From contig JAIWNI010000156.1 in assembly GCA_025331435.1 (NCBI GenBank), positions 1 through 45,426 on the forward strand: 45,426 bases of DNA, read 5' to 3'. Made by a program: the position numbers and the translations under genes. The notes beneath the pieces were generated by a model. That model searched no databases and had not been told where the DNA came from. It saw only the letters and a list, made by a program, of their open reading frames with translations. The DNA comes from Choanephora cucurbitarum (lineage: Eukaryota > Mucoromycota > Mucoromycetes > Mucorales > Choanephoraceae). Each line of letters begins with the position of its first letter. Within the stretch, counting starts at the first letter, position 1. Positions 27,918-41,327 of the stretch are shown piece after piece.

Positions 27918-29649
27918 ATGTCAACTAAACCTCGTAAAGAAAAGACTTCCTTCTGGAAAAAGATTGGGTTAGGCAAGAACAAAAGTTCGATCAGTTCAAT
28001 CAAATCAGAAATTCAACGTCAAGGTAAAACAAATTTCAGTGAAATAAATGTTGTCAAATTTAACAAGTTGAGCTATTGTTTAGAACATGCTGATACTCAA
28101 AGTATGAAAAGTAAACGTTTCAGGTAATAATAAATTTAGAATCTCAGATTGCAGAACATAACTTAGTTCAATAGTGCTCTCTCTGTCAATCAATCTACAC
28201 CTGAAAAGAAAATTCCACCTTTACCTACCAAAGTGCCTGACCAACCATTACCCACACCTAAACCAGTACCCATATCAACTGAATCTACAGCCCAGCCTAG
28301 TTTATCAGTCGATCCACCTGAACCTAGTTTATCAGTCGATCCACCTCAACCAGTCAATCCACCTGAACCTCTTCAACCACCTGCCAGCGAGAATCAATCA
28401 GTTCCTCCTGTTGTAACAAGTTAAATGAAATAACATCACTCTATTTTAGCTCAGACACTTACCTTTTTTGAGCATTAGATGTAACCTCTGACGATACCAA
28501 GAAGAATGTATCAGATGATACAAATAAGGCAGATGAGGCACTTTCTGCTTCTTATGTCATTGTATCTGAAACAAAAGAAGAACTGCTTTCAAAGATAGCT
28601 GACTTGCAAGCCGAACTAGAAACCCAAAAGGCTACTGTGATAGCCCTTCAAAAGCAAAAAGAAGGTACTTGTTGTCATGCTATACAAGTCCTTTAATAAC
28701 TCATGCTGTTCTATAGCTGTAACAAAAGATATCGATTATTTGGAATTAACAGTAGATGAACTGTTTGCTGAAAAGACAGATTTGGTACAGCAGCTAGAAG
28801 ACGAAAAGATCAAAAGTCAACATCACCTTGATGATTTGAATCTCTTGCTTGATAAAATGAAATCCAACGCAGACCATGCAAGAGAACAATCTTTGGCTGT
28901 CAGTCAATCTAAACAGGCATTTGAAGTCTATCAGAAACAAGCGGAGGAGGATAAAAAGGCACTTTTAAATCAACTCAGCTTAAAAGATCAGACCATTCAG
29001 GCACTTGAGGTAAAGCAAATTAGCTATAGAAATACATTAAATCTAAACTACGCTCATATGTAGCATAAATTGGCACAATCTCAAGAACAAACTGAATTGA
29101 CAATGAATCAACTTGTCAAGTCACACACAGCTGAACTCAGTCAGTTAACCACTCAAATTCAATCCCTTCAACTTCAATTGGCTGAACAACAACAGTATCA
29201 AGCAGAAAGAGAGAAGTAAGCAAACACAGTAGAGTAGGTGACAATATACTTATGTTGTCATCTGTTTAGGTTACTGCATACACCCAATGGTTCACCTCGA
29301 ATAGAGCCTGAGAATGAGAAGCACATGAGTCACCATGCTCCTCAGTTGATGTCTCGTATGGATTCTGCTGATACTTATCGTACATCTAAAGAGTCACTAG
29401 AAGATGACTTGGATGATCAACTCTTGAAATTAACTCAAGCCAAAGAAAAGGTAAAGAAAAGTATCATTCGTATCAATAGCTTTCCTCCCTCTGACTTTTC
29501 TTTTTAAATAGCTTCAGTCCGCATATTCTAAAATTCCTATTCAGGGAGGCGGTATTCAAGTACGTAGACGTCAAGAAGAATTGGAAGTCATGTTGGATCA
29601 AGTCGATTCTCAACTTAGTAAAGTCAAACAAAAGATTAGAAAAACTTGA
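27918..29649 (+). CDS. Proline-rich coiled-coil protein
   Basis: Eight exons: 27918-28023, 28084-28123, 28175-28419, 28479-28664, 28717-29009, 29064-29215, 29270-29450 and 29512-29649, giving 446 residues with consistent phases. Exon 3 uses a weak donor (GTTAAA). The N-terminus is basic (KEKTSFWKKIGLGKNKSS). A Pro-rich part follows, with a perfect 27-bp tandem repeat encoding PSLSVDPPE twice (28296-28349). From about residue 150 the protein is a long discontinuous coiled coil (LLSKIADLQAELETQKATV, LFAEKTDLVQQLEDEKIKS), ending in KLTQAKEKLQSAYSKI and a basic C-terminus. No enzyme domain is seen. A scaffold or cytoskeletal adaptor role is likely but unproven. Confidence 0.65.
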
Positions 29650-29745
29650 GGAAAATAACGCCTATTAAAAAAAAAAGAAAAAAAGGATAATTCTCCCTTT
29701 TTATATACCAAAAAATAAAACAACGTGTAACTATTTTCTTCTTTT

Positions 29746-30564
29746 ATGACACAAGAAACTGTCTGGAAAGAACTGTGTATCAAAAGTTTTGATAATGATA
29801 CCCTGGCTACTGAATTTATTCAATTTATCTTGACGGCCAAACAAAAGCAGGAGAACAATAGCTACGTCTGGTCAACAGATAGGCATGACTTTCAACAACT
29901 GATTCATCAACTTGAGTTTAAACAAATAGACCACACTCAATTCCAACTATCATCTGACTCACTTCAACAACTTCTTCAACTTAAAGACCAAGCACGATCC
30001 TATTGGCACTTCCAGTATCGAACGCAACGAAAACAAGCGATAGCCCGGTTGATTGACCAGACCCATCCTCTTGTTCTTCATGAGTCAGAACGCATCACTC
30101 TCTTGCGTGATTTTGTTCGTCGACATCCTAATGCTCTTTTTTACTCTGGTCTAGGACACTTACTCAAGTCTCAACTGAATCAACAGACACTAGTAGAATG
30201 GCATATGCCTGACTATCTGTTGATTGACACAACTTATACAGAGGCCTATCTTGAACTGTTAATAGGTGTCTTACAGCTTCAAATAGTCTATCATGATGAC
30301 CACTCTCAAGAGCATCTGCCCATCACAGTGGACTACAATACTCAGATGGCTCAACATGCTTCTACCAGCTATCATGTGAGATTGAATCCAGACATATCGG
30401 ATAGTTTCATTCAACAGATACTCTATACCATGCCTAAAAACAAAAAGAATATCTCTCTAGAAGACTATACAATCACTACCATTCCTCGTACATGGAAACC
30501 TATCAGTCGATGGAAGTCATGGCTTCTTTTTCTCTATCATCGTTTTCTTTCCCTCTTTTTATAA
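29746..30564 (+). CDS. Hypothetical protein, 272 residues, unrecognised
   Basis: A single uninterrupted exon with good codon use, starting 97 bp after the preceding gene and ending 66 bp before the 3' end of uL13. The protein is Gln/His/Leu-rich and mostly helical (EFIQFILTAKQKQ, LQQLLQLKDQARSYWHFQY, ARLIDQTHPLVLHE). It has a more mixed part in the middle (EWHMPDYLLIDTTYTEAY, LPITVDYNTQMAQH) and a hydrophobic aromatic C-terminus (WKSWLLFLYHRFLSLFL) that could be a tail anchor. I do not recognise a family. Confidence 0.6.
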   Translation: MTQETVWKELCIKSFDNDTLATEFIQFILTAKQKQENNSYVWSTDRHDFQQLIHQLEFKQIDHTQFQLSSDSLQQLLQLKDQARSYWHFQYRTQRKQAIARLIDQTHPLVLHESERITLLRDFVRRHPNALFYSGLGHLLKSQLNQQTLVEWHMPDYLLIDTTYTEAYLELLIGVLQLQIVYHDDHSQEHLPITVDYNTQMAQHASTSYHVRLNPDISDSFIQQILYTMPKNKKNISLEDYTITTIPRTWKPISRWKSWLLFLYHRFLSLFL

Positions 30565-30630
30565 AAAAAAAGCAATTGTGGTTGGCCTTTATAACAAAAA
30601 CAGTGTTTTTTTTTTCTTTTCTTTTTATGT

Positions 30631-31639
30631 TTAATAACCAAGAGCAGCAATAGAAGCATTGATATCCTTAACAGCATCAGCCTTAGATTCAACAGCCTTC
30701 TTTTGAATGGCAGCAAGGGCAGTCTTACGTTGGTAATAAGCAGCAGACTTGGCCTTACGCTTCTCTTCGAGCTTAGCAACGACATCTTGGTACTTCCAAC
30801 CAACTTCATGAGAGATACGACCGATGGTAGTGTACTTACGACCAGGCTTCAAACGGAGGACACGGAGAGCATCAGGGATGACCATACGCTTAAGACGGTC
30901 GTAAGGAGCAGGAACACCTTCAAAGAGCTTGATACGGTCCAAAGCAGCAGCACCACGAGAGGTTTTGTGAGGGACCATACCACGGATAGCCTTGTACAAA
31001 ATACGAGAGGGAGCACGGAAGTGGAAGGGACCACGAGTGGGGTTAACAAGACAACGCTTGTTGAGGTAAGCGTGGTACTTTACTATAACACGAAGAAAGA
31101 AATAAGTCAGCTTATCCTATTCTCTCGTATTCTCTTGTGTGTGTATATAAGTGTAGCGTTTAAGAAGAGGATGCATGGTATCGTTGGGTTGATTGCGTAA
31201 GAAAGCATATGTGTAGTTGGTAGAAGAATGCTGTTGTTTTCTAAACTGTTGCTCTTTAGTGTCGTTTTGCACTGTATCGTCTTTTTTATTTCTGTTGAAA
31301 CCATGACATCCATAAAACAAAATCTAAAAGCCTACACAACACACACACGCACACTATTAACATACATTTGTTACGGAAGAATTCACCAGAAACATTCAAT
31401 TCTTCACAACGAACAACAACAATCTTTTGACCGTTGAGGGCTTGCTTGGCGATGATAGAGGCGAGACGACCTAATTAAACAGATGTGAATACGAAATCCA
31501 AGTCATCGCCACTATTTTATTACCCAACAAGTGACCCTTGCCGTCAATGACAATTTGCTATAATGAAAAACTTGATGTTGAGTATTGCCATGTTGACATG
31601 TGTTTTGCTTTTTAAAGGTACCTTCTCAAAAGTGGACAT
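30631..31639 (-). CDS. RPL16: 60S ribosomal protein uL13 (L13a/RPL16)
   Basis: Four exons on the minus strand: 31622-31639 (18 nt), 31524-31557, 31366-31470 and 30631-31082, giving 202 residues. The protein reads [20 protein letters not shown] at the start, then [40 protein letters not shown] and [19 protein letters not shown], the classic uL13 sequence. It sits on the large subunit surface. Codon use is strongly biased to C-ending codons, as in highly expressed genes. The third intron is 283 nt, about four to five times the usual length here; I looked for a C/D-box RNA in it and found none. Confidence 0.97.
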
Positions 31640-32012
31640 GTTAAAAAAGGGAAAGAGAAAGAAAGAGAGAAAAACTAAAAATTTTCAGTGAGAGAGCAAG
31701 AGGGAAGGGGGGGACATGAGCCAGCACCCCCGATTGGATAAACTAAGCCACTGCTTTAATTTTTTTTACGCTGGAAACCATGGATGCGGCTTATGACTTT
31801 ATGCATTGTATTGGAAGCACTTTAATATGCAAATTGAAAAGCATTGTTAAACAACAAATGCAAGTAGATCAAGACAAAGAAAAGTAGCGGAAGGAGTGGT
31901 TTAGAGTAATAGAAAACAGAGCATAAAAGGATAGGTCCAATATACTCATACGGCCATATACCGTGCTCAAGTCCATCTTTTCTGTTGCTCTTTTTGCTGC
32001 TAATGTATCAGC
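31640..32012. other. Promoter side of uL13 and spacer
   Basis: A purine-rich tract on the plus strand (31640-31715, GAAAGAGAAAGAAAGAGAG type) lies just upstream of uL13 and is a likely promoter element of this ribosomal protein gene. No gene is seen in the rest. Confidence 0.4.
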
Positions 32013-32318
32013 ATGAAGGATTCAAGTATGCCCTGTACTCTAGATGAGGTTGAGTTTGCATGTAAAAAAAAAAAGCTCAAGAAAATAGTAGTTCCTGGAC
32101 CTTGAGCCAACCTTGTCTGCTCAACTGACGATTGATTGGTTCAGGCACGCACACCGGATCAACCCAGGTGCAATTTCCTACGTATGCTTGGAATGCATAA
32201 TCAAAAAAGTCATCAGCCTGATGATCCCATGCCTAGTCGGTATACCACCTTTTTTCCTCTTTCTAAAGAGCCTCTTCCTTTTGATAATGTGTGTGAGGCA
32301 GCAACTACCCATGTGTAA
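32013..32318 (+). CDS. Possible small two-exon gene, 82 residues
   Basis: Exon 1 (32013-32087) reads MKDSSMPCTLDEVEFACKKK and ends at a GTAGTT donor. A 57-nt intron with a CTGAC branch-like string and a TTCAG acceptor joins in phase to exon 2 (32145-32318), which reads ARTPDQPRCNFLRMLGMHNQ and ends FDNVCEAATTHV. CATAAAAG lies about 90 bp upstream. No family is recognised. The long A-run in exon 1 makes the model sensitive to sequencing error. Confidence 0.3.
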
Positions 32319-33476
32319 TTACTCTTCTTTTACTACTTTAGGATAGATAACACGTCTGTATACAATTTTCTTTTTTTTTTGGATAAAGATACATGGTATA
32401 AAAGGTCTTGCATACTTTCTTTCTTTTAGGAAATCTTTCAGTCAAAAACCATCAGGTATACCGCTATCACTTTCTACTATTGATTATTTATTTCTTTACT
32501 TCTTTTCTGAGACTATCTCTTCATTTGCTTTTTATTTCTATTAAGAAAAACATCTCACCTCTTTGACTCATTCATGCTTTTATCCCAAGCCTTAGTGATG
32601 ATAACGATAAAAGTTTTCTTTAGGGTTTATTTTAGGCAGTAGTATGCAAGTCATTCAACTTCTCGAAAATCCAAGTTTTGAGTATCAATACAAGCGCTGC
32701 CTGCAATCAAAAGAACTGTAGACGTGCTTTTTTGTTATTATATGCTATAGATATTTGCAGAGGACAGGACTAAATATTTGCCTATAGAGTAAGAAGAGCC
32801 ATTTTTTCTTGTTGAGCCTACTTAAAGTTCTTAATGTAACTTTAGCTGACAAGATCAATTGAAGGGATAAGGCTATAGAAAAAGCATCAAGTTGAAGGTG
32901 TTTACATCAAGCACACCAAATACTCTTCTCTATAGTAACACGCTTGAGGTCTTTTTCCATTGTTTTGTAGCGGATCATCAGTTTTCAGGATACTGATGAG
33001 CAAAATTCGATATAATCAAAATCTATCTTCCCCGAAAATCCCGATAAAATGGAGGGGTTCCAATTCTCCAGGTTTCTTTTGTTTCTAAATCTCTAAATAT
33101 AATTCCGAAAAAAAAATGGCATCCTGTACGACATAAACAAGACAATGACAGTAAGGGCTTCAGCTGTCAAAAAAAAAGGCAAAAAGAGAAAATGACGGTG
33201 TGACTCTATAGCTTGCAAATGACATAAAGCATCAAAGCCATCTTACACTAAAATATAAAAAAAAAGAGACAAAAAGATAAAAAAAGAGAACAAGAGGAGA
33301 ATTAGGTTGAAACAATAAGGATGACTTGTGGCTTGTACCTGATTTAGAGTTAAATCTCTGCTGCAGTCACGCAAAAAAAAAAAAACGTCAAACTGTAATT
33401 CGAAAAAATAATCTCTTTTCTTTTCTTTTTTTACACCAAGCTTACTTTCAAAAAAGAGAAAAGAGCAAAGAATATC
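32319..33476. other. 1.15-kb intergenic stretch upstream of CTP synthase
   Basis: No gene, tRNA or repeat family is recognised. TATAAAAGG occurs near 32397 with nothing obvious downstream. The final 100 bp before 33477 hold A- and T-runs of promoter type. Confidence 0.35.
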
Positions 33477-35240
<1,764 letters not shown>

Positions 35241-35343
35241 ATAATCTCATATTTAGACACCCAATTTTTCTTTTATTTCCTGATTTTTTTATTCATACTT
35301 ATACATAAAAATAAAGACAATCTGTTGTTATTATAGACTTTAT

Positions 35344-36946
35344 TTATGAACACGAAGGAGTAACATAACTTAATGAAGCTTGAATATCTTGTTGTTCAAT
35401 ACACTGTCTATCGTTCTTTAGAGCCAAAAGACCTGCTTTTCGTAGAACAGCCTTCAAGTCAGCACCTGTGTAACCTTCTGTCTGTGCTCCAACCCATGCC
35501 AAATCAATATCTGAACTAAGTTTTGTTGTATGCTTCAAGACCTCAAGGATTTGAATACGTTCTTCTAGATTTGGTGGTCCTACAAACACAAGGCGATCTA
35601 ATCTTCCAGGTCTCAAGATGGAATCATCGATGGCTTCTGGATGATTGGTAGCACCCAAAATAATGACACTTTGATCCATTCTATCCAAATGATCCATTTC
35701 TATCAAAAATTGTGAAATCAACTTTATAGAAGGGAAAAAAAACATTAGTATCTGTCTTTCATTTCTTTTTTTTTCTTTGTATGGATTTACCTTTCGACCC
35801 ACATCACCTGAAGTATCTCTAGAGGCAAAGATAGCTTCTAATTCATCAAAAAATACAACGCAGGGACTACATCGTATGGCCGTTCGAAATATCTTAGAGA
35901 CAGCCTTTTCAGATTCACCAACTTCTCCTTTAATCAAATCAGGTATACGGATTGACAAGAAATTGGCAGAAGATTCAGTAGCAACAGCCTTGGCCAACAG
36001 TGTCTTGCCTGTGCCCGGAGGACCAAACAAGAGTAAGCCCTTGGAAGGTCGAATGCCCAATCGTCTATAAGCATCAGCATGCCGATAGACCCACACAGCC
36101 GATTCCTCCAATGCCTGCTTGGCTTCTGTCAGACCACCAATCTCTCTCCAATAGACAGGATCTGGCCGTTCTGCCATCATCCCCTTTTTTGTTATATCAA
36201 GCACAGCTTCAAAATCGTCCATACTTAATGCTTTGCCGTCTGCTCTCACCTTGGCTCTCTGACACCATTGTGCTAGATCAGCAGCCACAAAGGCATGTGC
36301 ACGAGCTGCCAAGCTCTTGAGGTCCAATGTGTCTTGGGCTAAACAAATGGAGAGCATCTGGATACGCTCTTCAGGTGTGGGTATATCGAATTGGATTTGA
36401 TCTGTAAACAAAGGGTAAATGTCAGTGGCCAAGCGATCTGGATGGCGTGTGGTGGCAATCACCATGATCTGATGTGTCTGGATCATTTGAGTGAATAAGG
36501 AGATCAATGCGCTATCTTGCGCATCGCCGTGTTGTGGGAAAAAGCAATCAATGTCTTCGATCAAGAGAAGATCTTGGGGATTCATGTGCCATAGGATACG
36601 CTTGAATCCTTTGCTTAATTGACCTCGATAGTCTGCAGCAAGATTGCCTAGTGTAAGACGATGGACTTTTACATTGTATTTTGCTGCTAGCTTGTGTACT
36701 GTAAATGTCTTTCCTAAACGCAAATTCCTAAAGGTGTTATCTAGTTGCGCTCATGATAACTTGTAGTGCTTATTGTTACCTACTCCTGAATCACCTTTTA
36801 ATAAGATCGTAAAGGGCGATTCTTTCTGGGTGAATGTCAACTCAAATGCTTGATCGAGTCTATAGATGGCAGTTGATTAGTTCATAGAAGGAAGCAAGAC
36901 AAGTTTAGGCTAAATCGTACTACATGCCTAGCGCCTTCTTCTCCAT
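35344..36946 (-). CDS. Tandem AAA ATPase of the AFG2/SPATA5L1 type, without N-domain
   Basis: Four exons: 36924-36946, 36780-36859, 35791-36713 and 35344-35721, giving 467 residues. D1 begins almost at the N-terminus: Walker A LLKGDSGVGKTFTV split by an intron, Walker B LLLIEDIDCFF, sensor IATTRHPDR. D2 has YWREIGGLTEAKQALEES, Walker A GPPGTGKTLLAKAVA, Walker B CVVFFDELEAIF, ILGATNHPEAID and the Arg fingers RPGRLDR, ending SYVTPSC. AFG2-type ATPases release Rlp24 and other factors from pre-60S particles; SPATA5L1 is the shorter animal relative. The N-terminal substrate domain is absent, unlike AFG2. The 69-nt intron at 35722-35790 is a multiple of three and stop-free. PEX-type AAA is less likely. 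Confidence 0.78.
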
Positions 36947-37464
36947 AACAGAGTGCTGCAAACGACATGTCAGTAAGTATGAAAGAAAAGCACTAGTTTA
37001 TAAAAAAAAACTGCTTGAACCTCTATTTTAGAACCAGAATTTTCTTTTTTAGAAAGGAGTGCATCACTTGTTCTGATCTCTTGAAAACACTTTCATCTGT
37101 GACTCAACTTGTAATCCTTCTGTAATAACGATAATGCAAGCAATGAGGTTTAAGTCCAGTCAAAAAGAAGACAGCTATTGTTAGACTGGAAGTACTTTAG
37201 AGCCACATCATCAGCTTCTCCCATAAACTTAGTGAACTGTCAGTAGTAAGAAAAAAGCTCTTTGCTGTCAGCGATTTTTTTTTCTCTCGCCATTCAAAGC
37301 AAACACATTCTTTCTTTTAAACGATGAAGAGTTTTATCAATCGATAAAATCCAAATCCTAAATGATAGAGTGGTCTTCTTTCCTTCATTCAGATATCATT
37401 GCCAATTGAATATGGTGTATTTTGTGTATATTAGACATAGTTTAATGATATTTTATTGTTATTT
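36947..37464. other. Spacer between AFG2-like gene and RQT4-like gene
   Basis: No gene is seen. It should contain the promoter of the AFG2-like gene and the 3' flank of the next gene. If the missing N-domain exons of the AAA gene exist, they would have to lie here; I find no matching frame. Confidence 0.4.
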
Positions 37465-38987
37465 TCAACCACAAGTGATAGGCTCATTGACAGGATCAAT
37501 TTCATCAAAATCTGCCAAGTTAGACGAAAACACATAGTCATTCATAATATCATCAGCATCGTACTGCACACGCTCTTTACGTCGCATACGGCCTTTGCTC
37601 TTTGCACTTTGTTTGCCGATAAATTTAGGCGCATCAATCCCCTTCAATAAAGGATTTTGAGCATACGTTCCTGCAGAAGTAGTATCGTTTGATCGCTTTG
37701 GCGATAAATCCATCTTTGTGACTGACACTTCCTCTTCATCTTCTGATGAACTTGTATCGGCATCCTGTACTCTCACTTGTTTGGTCTGAACGTCAATTGT
37801 CATCACCTTGTGTCGTTGACCACCAGCCTGGTTCTTTCGTTCAATTCGCTTCAAATTGGATTGTTGTTTCTTGAGCAAGAGAGCTTTTTCTTGTGATGTA
37901 AGCCAGGGATTGGATTGATCGGTAGGTAATTCAAAGTCAGTGGCCTGATCAATCACTGTACTTCTCTGTGCACTTGTTCGTTGAAATTCCAAAAGTTTCT
38001 CTTTATGCATCTCTGCCTTGATGCGATCTTGATCATCACTATCCTGAAAGAGACTGTTACCACTACCGCCTGCTTTAGAAGCATAAGCAGATGTTGTATT
38101 TGGCCCACTGGGTGCACGTTTTGAAGGTTGCTGATGTTGTTTGGCTTCGGTACGTTTTCGTTTGGCCTCAGCAATGAGTGCTACTTGTTGTTCTTTGGAA
38201 AGGACAGGCGAGCCACAGAAGGTACATGGACCCACTCCTTCTGAGGTACAGATGATCTTACCACAACTCAGACAGTTGGGTGCAGCTGTCAACAGAGGAT
38301 GTTTGGTTGCTTGGCATGAACACGGTTTTCGCTTTTTGCCTGGTTGTTCTGCTTTGATGTCTAATTCTTTTAGAGCTGCTTCAAGTGTCATTTCCTTTGA
38401 TTTCTTTGGCTTCTTAGTTGGCTCTGAAGAGAAGGCTGCAGCTCGAAGTTCTTTGGCTGTATTGTTTTGTGATTTGTTTTTGGATTTTTTTACTTTACGT
38501 AATCTTTTTCAAAGATGGTGAATTGACGTTTTCTATTATGATTTTTTTTTATTCTTTAGCTTACCCAGCAAAATACTCGTCTTCTTTCTTTTGATGTACA
38601 TTGATATTGGCTGGCCACATAGTATCATAAGAGGGTTGGTTTTTTGGTAAAGAAGGAAATGAACTTTCTTGTGCTGGTTTGGTATGTGAGGGTTCTGCTT
38701 GAACAGGTGTTGGCTTAGCCATGGGTATCTTCTTGGGTTGAAAACGGCGTTCAGTGAATTCTTGAATAAAGCTTAAAGCATCTTCACTTGTGCCAACCAT
38801 TTCCTAACCATTCGTAAATATCAATGCTTCTTTATTATAAGCATATCCATACCATCAGTTGTTCTGCAAATAGGTCAGGCGAATTGCTCGACATAAGGAA
38901 TGGAAGTATTTGGGTCTGAATTGTCTCAGAATCGAATCCAAGAAAGACACTTAGTTTATCTGTAGCCCAGCTTTCTATAGTTGACAT
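37465..38987 (-). CDS. RQT4: RQT4 / TRIP4-like C2HC5 zinc-finger protein
   Basis: Three exons: 38853-38987, 38565-38803 and 37465-38503, giving 470 residues. The N-terminus MSTIESWATDKLSVFLGF is a ubiquitin-binding CUE-like helical part. The zinc finger PCSCQATKHPLL, then CLSCGKIICTSEGVGPCTFCG (written here in two pieces) is the C2HC5 finger that defines TRIP4/RQT4. The rest is charged and disordered (DADTSSSEDEEEVS). It ends IDPVNEPITCG without the ASCH domain of animal TRIP4, matching yeast Rqt4. The complex splits collided ribosomes together with the Slh1/ASCC3 helicase. Confidence 0.85.
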
Positions 38988-39239
38988 AATTAAACGAGTA
39001 AAGAAAAGAAAAAAATTACAAAAAGAGAAAGAAAGAAATTTTGGCTGCGGCATTTCTTGGTTTTAAATGCTGAGAAGGAGATTGGATTGTTCGCTTTGAA
39101 AATTGACTTGAGCACCTTATCTTTGGTGGCAAAGCCTTTCAACTCAGTTATTGTTGAGTGTTCTGCTTTTGATTAGTACGTTGTGCGAAGATGTTATGAG
39201 ATTGATGGAACCGGCCAAAATAGATTTATCAAGCACAAC

Positions 39240-40263
39240 ATCTCTTAAAACACGAACTGGTAGAGCTATTTGTATAATTCATGTAAAGATGATAAGACAG
39301 ATTGGTTCTGGTTGATATGAGCAACACATAGTCTTTGAGCGAAGATAAGCTTTTTCAAGAGACAGCAACCTCTTTTTCTCACTTAGGAGTGAATGGATCT
39401 CATATAGTAGACATGGGATTAATGTCTATTCAATGCGATATTTGGCAAAGACATTTGGTCCAAGCTATAAAAAACTGAACAAACCAAGCATACTTAAAGC
39501 ATAAACAGAACGATAGCTGTAAAAACGGGTGATGACTTTAGTAAAGGTTGAATCTGAAGCCTGTTGATTCTCTTCTTCAAGTCAGTTGTGTATAGTGTAG
39601 CAGGCAAAGCTGATAAAGATAATGAGAAGTAGTACCGAAAAGTATTTTGCAACTCTGTAAGACTATCTGATAGAATAACAGGCTCAATGTGAGTTGCATT
39701 AGTGAGCTTTTCCTCTGATAGAGTGGCAGCTTGAATGAAGAGTGGTTGAACTTTTGAATATAGCGACTGTTGTCACTCGGGCTGTAAGTTGTGCATCAAT
39801 GGATGTTGTAATTTTCTTCAGCAATATACATGGCTCATTGACAAATGAACATGAGGTATGATAGATGATCTCCTATAGATTAAACATTTTTGAGTCTTTA
39901 ATGGCAGTTTTTAAATGATAACTGTTTACAACAAACTGAGATAGACAGAAAAGAAAGACTATGCTGACTGATATTTTGACAATAACCAGTCCTTTTAGCT
40001 CCAGCGTCTTTCAAGAGAAATCTTGAGCACATTCTTGTTAAATAAGCTGTTGAATCCATCTTTGACAGAAACTTTCACTCAAACAGTCGTTGTAAGCCTT
40101 GCACTTGCAGTTTGAGAATGCTTTGAAATGACTACAGCGAGCCTCGATTGGCGCAGTATCACTATCTGTAAGCTTGATAATATGCAGAGAAGTGGAGAAA
40201 AAGCACAAGAGAAAGTATGGGATGAAGGCGACTGTTTATTTTCTTTGTTAGTGTCTACCATTT
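39240..40263 (-). pseudogene. Decayed gene for a Cys-rich membrane protein
   Basis: On the minus strand protein-like pieces follow one another in shifting frames. They are IPYFLLCFFSTSLHIIKLTD (signal-like, near 40225), CSHFKAFSNCKCKAYNDCL (near 40137-40081), a hydrophobic span VIVKISVSIVFLFCLSQFVV, then YHTSCSFVNEPCILLKK after an AG acceptor at 39873, and a 70-residue open stretch with FIQAATLSEEKLTNATH, LQNTFRYYFSLSLSALPATL and VFTAIVLFML. Further stop-broken hydrophobic sequence (VCLVCSVFYSLDQMSL) reaches about 39240. At least one clear frameshift lies near 39770 and several stops follow. No family is recognised; a fast-evolving intact gene with unusual introns cannot be excluded. Confidence 0.4.
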
Positions 40264-41327
40264 TCTGTGGTTAAACAGCGAATATCATATGATAATTTCT
40301 TTGATTGATGTGCCGCTACATTAAAATCTCTCTCTTTTTTTTTTTTTTGCGAGCATCTAATTCGCACAGTGTGTTTTTTCCTTCTTCACAAGACAATGCT
40401 CTCCCAGCAAAAAGAGATGAAGAGAATACCATAAAGTTTGATTCGAGAATAAGCCTGATTTAAGAGTGTAACGTTGATCTCTTCATATTCATTCACTTAA
40501 GTGACGATATCCTCTTTCAATCCAGATATTACCCACAGTGCGATGGAGCCCTAAGCATACTTAAAGAGCAGGATAAAAAAACACTTGATATGCTCAGGAA
40601 AAGAAATAGGAAGGGCATAAAGGTTATTCTTTTTGAATTTAAACTGCGGCTATGATATTGTTTCAAACGAATTTTCCCCTAGAAAATGATTCTTCCAGAA
40701 ACAATTTTTTTCTAGTGATTTCCTAACCTCAATTTGGTACTTTGACAACTTTGTCTATAAGATGTAACCATTTTGTTTATCGCTCTATTGGACTGAGACT
40801 GTGCATAATTAAGAGAGCAACTGACAACAATAATTTGCAAATTGAAAGCACCTGATTTAATTCTTAAAGGATTGTTCCACACAATGGATCACAATCATTT
40901 TTAAAGGAGAAGGGAGGGGTGAGGTTAGAATAGGAAGTAAGCTTCGTCCTACAGTTGAATAGTGTCTATCCTTTATAAGGACAATGCGTATTTCCCTTCA
41001 AAACTAAGCTGCACCTATTGTTTATATAAAACAGTTGCTTTTAAGACTTTGTATAGTATGGAATGATAAGAGGGATCATTTCTTCACTTCCTTTCACAGG
41101 CCTATAGATTGACGCAATGCTATCTATTCTTTTGACCAAGTCATATGGTAAGTTACACAATCGCATCATCACGTGTAGTTTAATCAGAAGTGAACTCAAG
41201 ATCGTCCTTAAGTTAGTTTTTTCATTTTATTTATTAGTGTTCCGCTAAAAGGATAAATTGACGTAGAATCTAACTTTAATCGCTTTTCTTTTTTCTTCTT
41301 TCTTTTCTTCTATAAACTTATTCATCA
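40264..41327. other. Intergenic stretch, no gene recognised
   Basis: Frames are closed throughout. A short ATG-to-donor string at 41119-41151 (MLSILLTKSY then GTAAGT) has no usable second exon. The final 60 bp before 41328 are CT-rich, promoter-like. Confidence 0.4.

Noticed and set aside
31940..31975. TACGGCCATA string like the start of 5S rRNA
   Set aside because: Only about ten bases agree; the rest of a 5S gene does not follow.
41119..41290. Short ATG-led exon with GTAAGT donor
   Set aside because: The only plausible acceptor leads to a stop after a few codons.
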